In this document: positions 1 to 9,125 of the stretch, in pieces
Layout: each line of letters begins with the position of its first letter
How positions within the stretch are numbered: the first letter of the stretch is position 1
Assembly (NCBI RefSeq): GCF_900100705.1
Contig: NZ_FNCH01000012.1
Span: 124,001-188,000 of the forward strand
Length of the DNA stretch: 64,000 nt
DNA from: Pedobacter terrae
GTDB taxonomy: Bacteria > Bacteroidota > Bacteroidia > Sphingobacteriales > Sphingobacteriaceae
Direction: 5' to 3'
Translations under genes and position numbers: made by a program
Notes under the pieces: generated by a model
What the model was told of the DNA's origin: nothing
The model's database searches: none
The model's input: only the letters and a program-made list of their open reading frames with translations

Positions 1-2255
1 CTACAGCTGAAGTTGGCGTATATGCTACACTATTACCGGTACAAATGGTTTTGTTGGCTGCGCTTGTTAAGCTGATATCTGGTTTAATTTTTAAGATAAT
101 TTCATCGTCAATCTGGTTACATGGTGCAGCCAATGAGGTAGTAACCCTTAATATTAATGTAACTATACCGGCTCTTTTTTCGGTCAATGTTGGGGTATAA
201 ACGGCATTCAAATCATTTCGGTTGGGTGTAAATGTACCTTGCCCGCCAACCCAGGTTTGTGTGGTTGTGGTTCCGGTTACCGCGCCATTTAAAGTAAAAC
301 TCGGATCGTTAAAGCAGATACTTTGATCGGGACCTGCGTTAACCACAGGGGAAGTACTGAAAGTAATTACCTGTGTATCTTCTGCTGTACCACAATTATT
401 TTGATGAACAACTTTTATGGTATAAGTATCGTAGCTATCAAATTTTATAGAGGGATATTTAGCATTTGCCGTTGTGCCGTTAGTAAAGCTGTAAGTTCCT
501 GTTCCCGACGGAACAACAGTCCACGTATAAGTGTCTGGTAAATCTTTTATGGTACCTGATATTAATGTTTTGGTCGGTCCTGTTGTGATGTTATTAAAAT
601 CGTAAACTGCAAGGTTACACAAGGTAATATCAGGTGAAAGTGTAGCTTGCGGGTTTTCATTTACCACAACAGTTTGTGGCTGGCTGGTAATTAGACCACA
701 TGATGGTGTGCTAATGCTTAAAGTGATGGTATAGGTTCCTGCAGTGGGGAAACTAAATACGGGCTCTTTACTTGTTGCATTGGTGCCTCCTACAAAACTA
801 ACTGCAGGACTGACTGTCCATGAATAGTTATTCCCTGCACCGCAGATATTATCTAAAACAGAAAGGTCAGTTGCTTTTAGTGTGGTTCCGGCACAGATTG
901 TACTGGATGGTAAACTGAAATCTGGCTTCGGTGGGTCCTGTATGCAGATTTTCATTTCTACCGGATCGCCGTTACATGCGCCGGAAGTGTTTGATTCTAG
1001 TCGGATAACATGCTCGCCACGTGTCGTAAATTTATGTACAAGATTATATGACCTGGGTTGATTTGCTTTTACTGGTACACCATCTACATACCAGTTATAA
1101 GTTACTTCATTTGGCGCACAGCCTATGGTATTGGTGTTTGGATTTTCGCCACGTGTAGAAGTGTTTGCAAAAGTAATGTCGGCATTGGTACAGCCAGGGC
1201 TATTAAAAGCAAAAGAATTTTCCGGTTTAACCACTACTTTGGCCGAAGAAGAAACCGGTGTGCCAACGATGCCACAAAACGTGTTCGATACATTAATGGA
1301 TACATCAAATGCATTAAAAATAGTGCCTGCACTGGAGGTTGAAACGCTTCCACAGGATGATTTCATGTAGGAGTGGGTTACAGTGCCACCATTATTGATA
1401 ATATCGCAGAGGGTATAGGTAGTTGTAGATTGGTCGCCCCAATTAATGGTGTAAATATTGCCTGGGAAGTTGTTTTGAATCCCGGAAGCTGAAGTAACAT
1501 CAACACTAAATGTTAATGCTCCTAATGGCAAACATACCACGGTATTACCTGTATTGGCAAAGGCGGTAATGGTTTTATTATTAATCAACAGATAGGCTTT
1601 GGTGGCAACCGAGCCATCAGGCATTACTGCCCTGGCATAAATTGTGTAATGCGATTGTTGGGCCGTAAAACTTTGTATCGGAGTAGGAAAAGACAATGTG
1701 GTGGTGGTACCGCCACTGCCCTGATCGGTTACTGTTGCCGTAACATTGCTATTTGCTGTAGATTCATTGGTGATCAGAAAAGAATTGTTTGGCTTGCTAA
1801 TACAGGTTCCAAAAGTTTCTCTATTGTTATTGTTTAAATAGGTTGAGGTGAGCTTGGCTTCAACAGAAGCACCAGCTTTAACCTCGAAAGGAGCAGAGGC
1901 AGCACTTACCGAGGTTGGCAAGGTTGTTTTAACCCGAACGCGATAGCCTGTTCCTGGCGTAAGGCCTGTAGGGAGCAATCCGTTTACGTAAGTGCTATAA
2001 AAGCCAGCATAAGAGCCAATAAGTGATTCTGCCGCAAAATTACCGTTTTGATCTGATAAATAGAGTTGAAATTGATTTCCCTGAGCGGTACAACTTGCCG
2101 GTACTTGAAAAGGAACAGCAATGGTACTGCCAGGAGTATATGGTCCGGGATCTATTCCACCAACGTTTACCTGTGCGTAAACATTTGACGCAAGTAGAAA
2201 TGCCCCAAAAAATAGCACAAAAGAAAACCTTAAGCTTTTACAACAAATCTCCATA
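1..2255 (-). CDS. Secreted PKD-repeat surface protein, C-terminus cut by window edge
   Basis: The minus-strand frame is open from an ATG at 2255 to the window edge, giving about 751 residues with no stop. It begins with a signal peptide (hydrophobic FVLFFGAFLLA, then SNVYAQ). The rest is rich in Thr, Ser, Val, Asn and paired Cys, with repeated blocks of the kind YTWTV, GTYTITL and AGTYTI that mark PKD/Ig-like beta-sandwich domains. Bacteroidota proteins of this design are usually secreted adhesins or cell-surface proteins and often end in a gliding-motility-type or type IX secretion sorting domain. That end is outside the window, so the sorting signal cannot be checked. It transcribes away from groEL, and a strong terminator lies between them. 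Substrate and role are unknown. Confidence 0.85.
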
Positions 2256-2477
2256 AAACACTAATAGCAGGGAATGATTTTATTGTGTTCCAGAAGCTTT
2301 GTCAGTTTAACTCGCTTAGTTAAATATCAAAAATGAATATTCGACTTGAGACACATCAATAAATATACAATATAAATAACGTATTTTTTATGTTAAGCTT
2401 GCAAAATTTTACACCAAAGCTAAATAAATGAGTAGGTTATAAGCGTGGTAAAGTTTCTTTAAGTATGATAAAGGCAT

Positions 2478-2518
2478 AAAAAAACCCTCAAGGTATTATA
2501 CCTTGAGGGTTTTTTTTT
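2478..2518. terminator. Bidirectional Rho-independent terminator after groEL
   Basis: A perfect inverted repeat with 12-bp arms (ccctcaaggtat / ataccttgaggg) is flanked by an A run on the left and a T run on the right, so it can terminate on either strand. It lies 30 bp past the groEL stop codon, which is read on the minus strand, and well upstream of the PKD gene start. Confidence 0.9.
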
Positions 2519-2549
2519 ACACGAAATCGGTTTCGTTATGGGGTGAATG

Positions 2550-4184
2550 TTACATCATACCGCCCATACCGCCGCCGCCCATTGGAGGCATTGGAGCACC
2601 ACCTTCTTCAGGCTCGTCTGCTAAAACAACTTCTGTAGTTAATAACATCGCTGCAATAGATGCTGCGTTTTCTAAGGCTACACGGCTCACTTTAGTTGGA
2701 TCAATAACACCTGCTCCAATTAAGTTTTCGTAAACATCAGTACGTGCATTATAACCGAAATCGGCTGTACCTTCTTTAACTTTCTGAACTACGATAGAAC
2801 CTTCAATACCTGCGTTTTCGCAAATTTGACGTAATGGCTCTTCAATCGCGCGACGGATGATCTGGATACCTGTGTTTTCATCCTCATTAGCACCTTTTAG
2901 GTTTGCTAAAGCTTCAACAGCACGGATAAAAGCTACACCGCCACCTGCAACAATACCTTCTTCTACAGCCGCACGGGTTGCATGTAAAGCATCATCAACA
3001 CGGTCTTTTTTCTCTTTCATTTCAACCTCACTTGCTGCACCAACATAAAGTACTGCAACACCGCCAGCCAATTTAGCTAAACGCTCTTGTAATTTTTCTT
3101 TATCGTAGTCAGAAGTAGTCGTTTCGATTTGTGCTTTAATCTGGTTAACGCGTGCTTTGATATCATCTGTATTACCCGCTCCGTTAATTACAGTTGTATT
3201 GTCTTTATCAACAACAACTTTCTCTGCAGAACCTAAATAAGTTAAATCAGCATTTTCTAATTTGTAACCTCTTTCTTCAGAAATAACAGTACCTCCGGTT
3301 AAGATTGCGATGTCTTCTAACATTGCTTTTCTTCTGTCACCAAATCCTGGTGCTTTAACAGCAACAACTTTCAGTGAACCACGGATTTTGTTAACCACCA
3401 AAGTAGCTAAAGCTTCGCCATCTAAATCTTCAGCAATGATTACCAATGGTTTACCAGTCTGAACTGTTTTTTCTAAAACAGGCAACAATTCTTTCATGTT
3501 GCTGATTTTTTTGTCGTAGATTAAAATGTAAGGACTGTCTAATTCAGCTTCCATTTTATCTGCATTGGTTACAAAATATGGAGATAAGTAACCTCTGTCG
3601 AACTGCATACCTTCAACTGTTTTAACTTCAGTTTCAGTACCTTTTGCTTCTTCAACAGTAATTACACCATCTTTACCAACTTTACCCATTGCCTCAGCAA
3701 TTAAAGCGCCGATTACTTCATCGTTGTTAGCAGAGATAGACGCAACTTGCTTAATTTTATTATTGTCTTCACCTACAGTTTGCGATTGTGTTTTTAAGTT
3801 TTCTACAACAGCAGCAACTGCTTTATCGATACCGCGTTTTAAATCCATTGGATTTGCACCGGCAGCAACGTTTTTAATACCGGTAGTGATAATTGCCTGG
3901 GCCAATACAGTGGCAGTAGTAGTACCGTCACCAGCAATATCAGCTGTTTTTGAAGCTACTTCTTTAACCATTTGAGCACCCATGTTCTCTACCGCATCTT
4001 TCAATTCGATTTCTTTTGCTACCGTAACACCATCTTTGGTAATGGCCGGTGATCCGAATTTTTTATCGATAATTACGTTACGTCCTTTTGGACCTAATGT
4101 TACTTTTACTGCATTTGCAAGAATATCAACACCTCTTTTCAGGGCGTCGCGTGCTTCTACGTTATATTTTACTTGTTTAGACAT
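2550..4184 (-). CDS. groL: Chaperonin GroEL (Hsp60)
   Basis: The 544 residues are the standard GroEL length. It forms the tetradecameric ATP-driven cytosolic folding chamber that works with GroES. Visible landmarks are the N-terminal VKVTLGPKGRNV, the ATP-binding GDGTTTATVLAQ near residue 86, the apical-domain segment and the Gly/Met-rich GGMGGMM tail. groES lies just upstream on the same strand (133 bp away), the classic groES-groEL order. The unusually long spacer between them contains a large inverted repeat, listed separately. No residue appears to be missing. Confidence 0.99.
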   Translation of the reverse strand: MSKQVKYNVEARDALKRGVDILANAVKVTLGPKGRNVIIDKKFGSPAITKDGVTVAKEIELKDAVENMGAQMVKEVASKTADIAGDGTTTATVLAQAIITTGIKNVAAGANPMDLKRGIDKAVAAVVENLKTQSQTVGEDNNKIKQVASISANNDEVIGALIAEAMGKVGKDGVITVEEAKGTETEVKTVEGMQFDRGYLSPYFVTNADKMEAELDSPYILIYDKKISNMKELLPVLEKTVQTGKPLVIIAEDLDGEALATLVVNKIRGSLKVVAVKAPGFGDRRKAMLEDIAILTGGTVISEERGYKLENADLTYLGSAEKVVVDKDNTTVINGAGNTDDIKARVNQIKAQIETTTSDYDKEKLQERLAKLAGGVAVLYVGAASEVEMKEKKDRVDDALHATRAAVEEGIVAGGGVAFIRAVEALANLKGANEDENTGIQIIRRAIEEPLRQICENAGIEGSIVVQKVKEGTADFGYNARTDVYENLIGAGVIDPTKVSRVALENAASIAAMLLTTEVVLADEPEEGGAPMPPMGGGGMGGMM

Positions 4185-4209
4185 TTCTTTTTGAATTTTG
4201 AATGATTGT

Positions 4210-4250
4210 ATGTTAGAATGATTGAATTTGTATTCTTTTCATTCTAACAT
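4210..4250. repeat. Inverted repeat inside the groES-groEL spacer
   Basis: Perfect 11-bp arms atgttagaatg (4210-4220) and cattctaacat (4240-4250) are separated by 19 bp. The element is within the groES-groEL transcript, and no T run follows it. The spacer also carries gaatgattgaat (4216-4227) and its inverse (attcagtcattcaatcc, about 4294-4310), a motif that recurs at 54221-54300. Confidence 0.75.
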
Positions 4251-4317
4251 GATTATTTTACTTGTTGATTAATGCCGAATTCACACATTCGAAATTCAGT
4301 CATTCAATCCTTATTTA

Positions 4318-4608
4318 TTACCCAACAACAGCGTAGATATCAGTTTCACGCATAATCAGGTAATCTTTACCTTCATAAGGGAACTCAGTACCGCCGTATT
4401 TACCATAAATTACAACATCGCCAACTTTTACGCTCGCTTTTTTACCTTCAGAATCTTCTTCAGAAACAGAAACTACAGTCCCTTTAGATGGTTTTTCTTT
4501 TGCAGTATCAGGGATATACAAACCTGATGCAGTTTTTTCTTCAGCTGCAGCCGGTTCAACGATTACTCTGTTCGAACTGCCAGCAATTGGTTTAAGGTTT
4601 AACGCCAT
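4318..4608 (-). CDS. groS: Co-chaperonin GroES (Hsp10)
   Basis: A 96-residue protein starting MALNLKPI, the heptameric lid of the GroEL chamber. The mobile-loop region (AAAEEKTASGLYIPDTAKEKP) and the C-terminal strand DYLIMRETDIYAVVG are typical. The frame is open upstream to an ATG at 4665, but the extra 19 residues (rich in Asn and Lys) match nothing in the family, and Bacteroidota GroES proteins begin at this methionine, so 4608 is preferred. It is the first gene of the groES-groEL unit. I found no CIRCE element upstream, so HrcA control is not supported by the sequence. Confidence 0.97.
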   Translation of the reverse strand: MALNLKPIAGSSNRVIVEPAAAEEKTASGLYIPDTAKEKPSKGTVVSVSEEDSEGKKASVKVGDVVIYGKYGGTEFPYEGKDYLIMRETDIYAVVG

Positions 4609-4991
4609 AACTTTTATTATTTTTTTATTTTGATTTGAGTTTTTTACTACGCTTACAATTAACACTTTTTATGCCAAGTGATTTAGAGGGACAAATTTTC
4701 ACCAAACTGTCAATCTTTTCATGCTAATGATTTATAGGTGTGTCAGCATGGCAGTATGTTTTGGTTTTTAACCTGGATTATGTTTAACTTTTGAGCATTC
4801 ACTGCGCGGCCGTCATGCTGAATTTATTTTACAATTGGAAGTAATATTTTCAACTGCCTTGTAGCTACTATGTGGTTAGTATCTTTCCGGCCGGATAGTT
4901 CCTGAAATAAATTACCTTCGGTAGGCTTGCTTAAGATTCGGTTTACCTTATAACTTTCCGCTTCGCTACGGGTTGGTGATGACTTGAAAGT
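4609..4991. other. Intergenic region upstream of groES
   Basis: A 383-bp stretch without a credible gene. It must hold the groES promoter (minus strand), but I could not choose a convincing -33/-7 pair. A fragment reading ttggcataaaaagtg near 4660-4675 (minus strand) is a possible core. The left part (about 4800-4980) contains short pieces such as gccgtcatgctgaa and ttccgcttcgctacggg that resemble decayed copies of the dispersed palindromes seen elsewhere in the window. Confidence 0.5.
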
Positions 4992-5756
4992 TTAAAGTAT
5001 TTCCTTTTCTGTTAAATATTTCCAATACCGCTTTGGAACATGTTGTACATGTAATTTAGTGTTTTTACGGGCTACAATGTTTGCGCTTTTAAAATAATCT
5101 TTCCAGAGCGTCGCATATAAAGCTTCGCTTTCATCCATTAAAATTGATGCGGGGTTTTGTTTATTTATACCATTGGTAAAACTGATCGTAATTTCTTCAA
5201 CCGAGGTTAAATTATAGTGTAAGCCATACTTACGTTTTAAATCATAAATGACCCATTGTTGGTCGGCATATCGGTTTTTAAAATGATTGGATATTAAAGG
5301 CAGCACATTAAAATCAGGATCAATACCAGCATAAAATATTCCATCGCCGGTTTTCTGAAAGCGGATAAATGCTTCCATCCGGTGTTTTTCGCGTTCTACA
5401 CTTTTGGCATATTTAGAAAGGGCAATTACATGCTCATTGCCATAGTTGCTTTCTGCACCGGCAGCATGTTTAAAAATGTAAATCGAAAATTGAAAAAGAT
5501 GATTGTAAGCTTCTGAAACCTCAGATAAATAACTGCAATAAAATTTGCGGAGCCATTCTTTTTTCAGCTTTTTCTGAAGCCCGGCCCAAACGCGGTCGGC
5601 CTTTGTTGCATCGGTAATCACCGTAAAACTTTCTGCAAAAGCTTGTGGCTGAAACATTTCGGTTGATTTGAGCATAGTTTCACCAGGTTTGCGCTCAAAA
5701 TATTCGAAAACAGCTGTTAAAAGCCCTTGTAGCGAACCATCGAAAATGTAGGTCAT
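4992..5756 (-). CDS. Probable DNA metabolism protein (TIGR03915 / DUF4130 family), partner of the radical SAM gene
   Basis: A 254-residue protein beginning MTYIFDGSLQGLLTAVFEYF, the typical start of the TIGR03915 family. Such genes sit beside a radical SAM gene and in some species are fused to a uracil-DNA-glycosylase-type domain. Here there is no glycosylase domain: the protein ends with the family's conserved C-terminal part (FNVLPLISNHFKNRYADQQW, then HVQHVPKRYWKYLTEKEIL). The biochemical role is unknown; a link to DNA repair or modification is inferred from gene linkage in the family. An upstream in-frame ATG at 5813 would add 19 residues, but it lies inside a dispersed palindrome (5809-5875), so 5756 is preferred. 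It lies 174 bp downstream of the radical SAM gene on the same strand. Confidence 0.85.
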   Translation of the reverse strand: MTYIFDGSLQGLLTAVFEYFERKPGETMLKSTEMFQPQAFAESFTVITDATKADRVWAGLQKKLKKEWLRKFYCSYLSEVSEAYNHLFQFSIYIFKHAAGAESNYGNEHVIALSKYAKSVEREKHRMEAFIRFQKTGDGIFYAGIDPDFNVLPLISNHFKNRYADQQWVIYDLKRKYGLHYNLTSVEEITISFTNGINKQNPASILMDESEALYATLWKDYFKSANIVARKNTKLHVQHVPKRYWKYLTEKEIL

Positions 5757-5808
5757 AATTATATATACAGGTTTTATATCGGCTGAGGTAATATTATAAT
5801 TATTAATT

Positions 5809-5875
5809 GTCATTCTAAGCTTGTCGAAGGACCTCTTTCAATTTCTTAAAAGCGATTCGACAGGCTCAACGTGAC
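5809..5875. repeat. Dispersed intergenic palindrome, copy 1
   Basis: Outer arms gtcattctaagcttgtcgaa and ttcgacaggctcaacgtgac pair at 15 of 20 positions. A close relative is present at 46331-46398, sharing gcttgtcgaa and the whole right arm. This copy is between the two genes of the radical SAM pair. Confidence 0.85.
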
Positions 5876-5930
5876 AGATCAATGTGATATACAGCTTATG
5901 ACACAATTTTGCATTCCACAGTAAAAGGCG

Positions 5931-7187
5931 TTAAAACAAAATCATCTGGTTGTTATCCGTTTTTAAATATTTGCTCTTGCTTTCAGCAAGAATAAAAGCT
6001 TTAATCTGGGTGCCCTGATAATCTTTCAGTTGATATGGACTGTCCAGGCAAATAATAAAATGTTTGGCCCGATTGTAAGCCACGCCTATTTTTTTTAACT
6101 GATCAATCCTGAGTTTTCCAAATTTACGGGCCTGCACAATTTTCTTTGCCGACATGACGCCTATCCCAGGGATCCTAAGGATCATTTTATAATCAGCAGT
6201 ATTAATATCAACCGGGAAATGCTGCATATTTCTAATGGCCCAGCTTAATTTTGGATCGATATCAATATCCAGGTTCGGGTTGGCATCGTTTAAAATTTCC
6301 TGAACCTTAAAGCCATAAAACCGCATCAACCAATCGGTTTGGTATAAACGGTTTTCTCTTAACAAAGGCGGTTGTGTGCCCAGTATAGGCATCCTGGTAT
6401 CGTTGCTAATGGGTACATAACCAGAATAGTAAACTCTTTTTAAGGAGAAGTTGTTATAAAAGGCATTGGCGGTATACATAATATCTTTATCGCTCTCGGG
6501 CGTGGCGCCAATAACCATTTGAGTGCTTTGCCCTGCCGGTACAAATTTTGGGATGTGTTTGATTAATTTTTTATCTGCCGAGAACTGGGTAATCTGTTTT
6601 TGCACAAAATCAAGCGGCTTAATTACGTCAGCATGGCTTTTTTCGGGCGCTAAAAGTTTTAGTCCGGCCTCGGTAGGCATTTCGAGATTGATGCTCATCC
6701 GATCGGCATACAAACCAGCTTCTTTTATCAATTCATCACTGGCACCAGGAATGGTTTTTAAATGAATGTAACCATTGTAATTTTGCTCTAAGCGCAATTT
6801 TTTTACCACCAGTAACAACCTTTCCATGGTAAAATCGGCATTTTTAAAAATCCCTGAACTTAAAAACAAACCCTCTATATAGTTTCGGCGATAAAAATTC
6901 ATGGTCAGTTCTACTACCTCATCAACTGTAAAGGCTGCACGCTTTATATCGTTACTTTTGCGCGAAACGCAAAATAAACAATCATAAATGCAATGATTGG
7001 TTAGCAGGATCTTTAATAAAGAAACACATCGGCCATCTTCTGTGTAGGTATGGCAAATGCCTGAGGTATGGCTGTTACCAAGTCCTTTATTATCATTCTT
7101 TCTTGTGCCGCCGCTTGATGAACAGGAAACATCATATTTAGCAGCGTCAGCAAGAATATTTAATTTTTCACGGATACGATCAAACAT
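5931..7187 (-). CDS. Putative DNA modification/repair radical SAM protein (TIGR03916)
   Basis: A 418-residue radical SAM enzyme. The Fe-S cluster motif CxxxCxxC is C66-C70-C73 (NHCIYDCLFC), and further family-type cysteines lie before it (C22, C45, C54). A helix-hairpin-helix DNA-binding segment (RIPGIGVMSAKKIV) is near residues 335-350, which fits action on nucleic acid. The family is known from its conserved linkage to TIGR03915 proteins, the next gene downstream here; the reaction has not been assigned. The start at 7187 is supported by a good promoter about 20 bp upstream that leaves a short leader. All radical SAM ligands are intact. Confidence 0.9.
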   Translation of the reverse strand: MFDRIREKLNILADAAKYDVSCSSSGGTRKNDNKGLGNSHTSGICHTYTEDGRCVSLLKILLTNHCIYDCLFCVSRKSNDIKRAAFTVDEVVELTMNFYRRNYIEGLFLSSGIFKNADFTMERLLLVVKKLRLEQNYNGYIHLKTIPGASDELIKEAGLYADRMSINLEMPTEAGLKLLAPEKSHADVIKPLDFVQKQITQFSADKKLIKHIPKFVPAGQSTQMVIGATPESDKDIMYTANAFYNNFSLKRVYYSGYVPISNDTRMPILGTQPPLLRENRLYQTDWLMRFYGFKVQEILNDANPNLDIDIDPKLSWAIRNMQHFPVDINTADYKMILRIPGIGVMSAKKIVQARKFGKLRIDQLKKIGVAYNRAKHFIICLDSPYQLKDYQGTQIKAFILAESKSKYLKTDNNQMILF

Positions 7188-7204
7188 AGGGATTTTTTTA
7201 CTAA

Positions 7205-7238
7205 CAAAGATAGCTTAATAACTAAAAATATTAGCAAA
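7205..7238 (-). promoter_or_regulatory. Bacteroidota-type promoter for the radical SAM pair
   Basis: On the minus strand TTTG (7238-7235) is followed after 22 bp by TATCTTTG (7212-7205), an exact TAnnTTTG match. Transcription would start about 10 bases before the ATG at 7187. Confidence 0.65.
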
Positions 7239-7288
7239 TAAGTCGATTTAATCTATTCGAATTTGGAATAATCGTATTAGGTTGAAGT

Positions 7289-7933
7289 TTACTGTCCTTC
7301 CCATTCTTTATAAAAGTGTTCCAGGTAAAGCAGCATAAAATTGTGCCTTTCTGTTGCCATTGCTTTTCCTGCTTTTGTATTCATCATATCTTTTAGCAAC
7401 AACAGTTTTTCGTAAAAATGGTTAATAGTTGGTGCAGTAGTATTTTTATAACTTTCTTTGTTGAGGTGTTCTTGTGGTAAAATTGCAGGATCGTAAAGTA
7501 CCCTGTTTTTGAATCCTCCATAGGTAAACGCCCTGGCAATGCCAATAGCGCCTATGGCATCTAAACGGTCTGCATCCTGTACAATCTGCATTTCTTTTGA
7601 AGTAAAACCTGCACCATCAAAGCTATTTTTGAAAGACATGTTCTGGATAATCAGTTTAACATGATCAATTACCTCGGCATCAACAGCAATTGATGAGAGG
7701 AAAGAGGCAGCCATATTTGGTCCAAGTTCTTCATCACCATTATTAAACTTAGGATCAGCAATATCATGTAACAATGCGGCGAAAGCCACTACAAGTTCAT
7801 CGCCATTTTCTTGTTTGTTAATGGTTTGCGCGGTTTTAAAAACACGTTCTATATGAAACCAATCGTGTCCGGCTTCGGCATTAGCTAGTGTTTTTTGAAC
7901 AAAATCGATGGTTTTTTGAATGGAAGCCTGCAT
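7289..7933 (-). CDS. HD-domain phosphohydrolase
   Basis: A 214-residue cytosolic protein of the HD superfamily (YedJ-like, metal-dependent phosphohydrolases). The metal-ligand pattern is visible: H27 in HDWFHIERV, the defining H56-D57 in LLHDIAD, and the downstream Asp in VQDADRLDAIGAIG. The substrate is unknown; related enzymes act on nucleotides or other phosphomonoesters. It has its own promoter with a short leader and does not appear to share a transcript with the radical SAM gene. Confidence 0.85.
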   Translation of the reverse strand: MQASIQKTIDFVQKTLANAEAGHDWFHIERVFKTAQTINKQENGDELVVAFAALLHDIADPKFNNGDEELGPNMAASFLSSIAVDAEVIDHVKLIIQNMSFKNSFDGAGFTSKEMQIVQDADRLDAIGAIGIARAFTYGGFKNRVLYDPAILPQEHLNKESYKNTTAPTINHFYEKLLLLKDMMNTKAGKAMATERHNFMLLYLEHFYKEWEGQ

Positions 7934-7949
7934 AATTTTAAATTTATCC

Positions 7950-7981
7950 CAAAGGTATCGGAATTATCTGCAGGGCACAAG
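7950..7981 (-). promoter_or_regulatory. Bacteroidota-type promoter for the HD hydrolase
   Basis: On the minus strand CTTG (7981-7978) is followed after 20 bp by TACCTTTG (7957-7950), an exact TAnnTTTG match. The ATG at 7933 follows about 16 bp later. Confidence 0.6.
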
Positions 7982-8002
7982 AAATGATATCAACAGCAAC
8001 GG

Positions 8003-8284
8003 TTAGCTTGCCGTCGCTGTTCTTTTTTCGTCATCAGCAATGATTTTGATCAAATCGCTGTGATTTAAAGTTAATAAATGAGGAACTTCAACCTCTAAAA
8101 TTGCCGCAATCTGAAACAAGCGGTCGATAGTTAATTTGCTATAACCGAGCTCAATTTTGCTGTACGCATTTTGGGATATTTTCAATTTCGCGGCCAGATA
8201 ATCCTGAGTATAATCTCTGTATTCTCTAATTTTTCTAATATTCCCGGCGACATTCTTCGTCTTTAAAGCTAATACATCTTCCAT
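8003..8284 (-). CDS. Small XRE-family HTH regulator
   Basis: A 93-residue protein that is almost entirely one lambda-repressor-type helix-turn-helix domain (residues 14-70: IRKIREYRDYTQDYLAAKLKI, then SQNAYSKIELGYSKLTIDRLFQIAAILEV). No toxin or restriction partner is adjacent, so a plain transcription regulator is more likely than an antitoxin or C protein. Its targets are unknown. The 281-bp spacer upstream contains the imperfect palindrome gtgtaaattttaacac (8351-8366), a possible autoregulatory site. Confidence 0.8.
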   Translation of the reverse strand: MEDVLALKTKNVAGNIRKIREYRDYTQDYLAAKLKISQNAYSKIELGYSKLTIDRLFQIAAILEVEVPHLLTLNHSDLIKIIADDEKRTATAS

Positions 8285-8565
8285 AAAACGGATAATTTTT
8301 TAATATAGTTTTTATTATGTACGAAACTTTTACTCCTACAGATTTTAAGGGTGTAAATTTTAACACATCTAGAATTACACGAACGGGATAAGAAACTGTC
8401 AATTATAACAGGCGATAACCTAAAATGTTTAGGTCTTTTATTTTAACCTATCATTAAGCTTTTCTTTAGATAGCGCAGGGATGGTTGGAAGTGATATATT
8501 TAGAAAATATCAGGTATGCAGTAAAAAGCAGGAAAGGAGAGGCGGGTAAAACTATTAATTACTTA

Positions 8566-9060
8566 TTAATATAGGCCCCAGTCATCTTCAAATTCATCTT
8601 TTTCGAAGTGTTTAACCCATTCAATAAAGAGCAGGCGAAATTTTTCGATTTCGCCTAAAACAATATCTTTGTATTCTGGGGCACATATTTCGAACATATC
8701 CGCTGCCCTTACCTGGGTTTCCAGTTCGCGGCAATTAGTTCTGATAATAGAAGCGTTTTCCATTCTTAAAATATACATATCTGCGCCTTCTGCACCAACT
8801 ATTTTAGGGCATAACATGAGCGCATTCTGCATAATTAAGTTAGCAGTCATTTCGGCCATTTCTCCTTCCAGCGTTTCGCAGAACAGTGCAGCGTATTTGT
8901 ACACGGCTCTTGCCTGGTTGTAAAGGCTTTTGGCTCTGGTCACTTTCAGCCTAACCTTTTCGGCATCAACGTTTGAGAGGTTTTCTTCAGCCTCATCATC
9001 CCGGCCAAATCGGCTAAAATGTTCCCATTCGGGCATATGATCCATGTCGTCAAATTCCAT
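8566..9060 (-). CDS. Conserved hypothetical acidic protein
   Basis: A 164-residue cytosolic protein that I do not recognise. It starts MEFDDMDHMPEWEHF; the frame extends upstream only through a TTG at 9069, so the ATG at 9060 is preferred. The protein is strongly acidic at both ends (DDEAEENL near the start, FEKDEFEDDWGLY at the end) and predicted mostly alpha-helical in the middle. It has no signal peptide, membrane segment or obvious catalytic motif. It lies 65 bp downstream of the THUMP methyltransferase gene on the same strand, so the two may be co-transcribed. Confidence 0.75.
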   Translation of the reverse strand: MEFDDMDHMPEWEHFSRFGRDDEAEENLSNVDAEKVRLKVTRAKSLYNQARAVYKYAALFCETLEGEMAEMTANLIMQNALMLCPKIVGAEGADMYILRMENASIIRTNCRELETQVRAADMFEICAPEYKDIVLGEIEKFRLLFIEWVKHFEKDEFEDDWGLY

Positions 9061-9125
9061 ACTTTTCAATTTTCTACGTTATGGTACGTAATAGAGCGTA
9101 ATATATTAATTTCCAGTGAAAAAGA

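Noticed and set aside
323..1837. Several plus-strand reading frames at the left edge
   Set aside because: They are shadows of the long minus-strand PKD gene, whose translation is coherent and begins with a signal peptide.
4609..4800. CIRCE / HrcA operator upstream of groES
   Set aside because: No TTAGCACTC / GAGTGCTAA pair is present.
8003..8284. Antitoxin or restriction-control protein reading for the XRE gene
   Set aside because: No toxin, nuclease or methyltransferase partner is adjacent.
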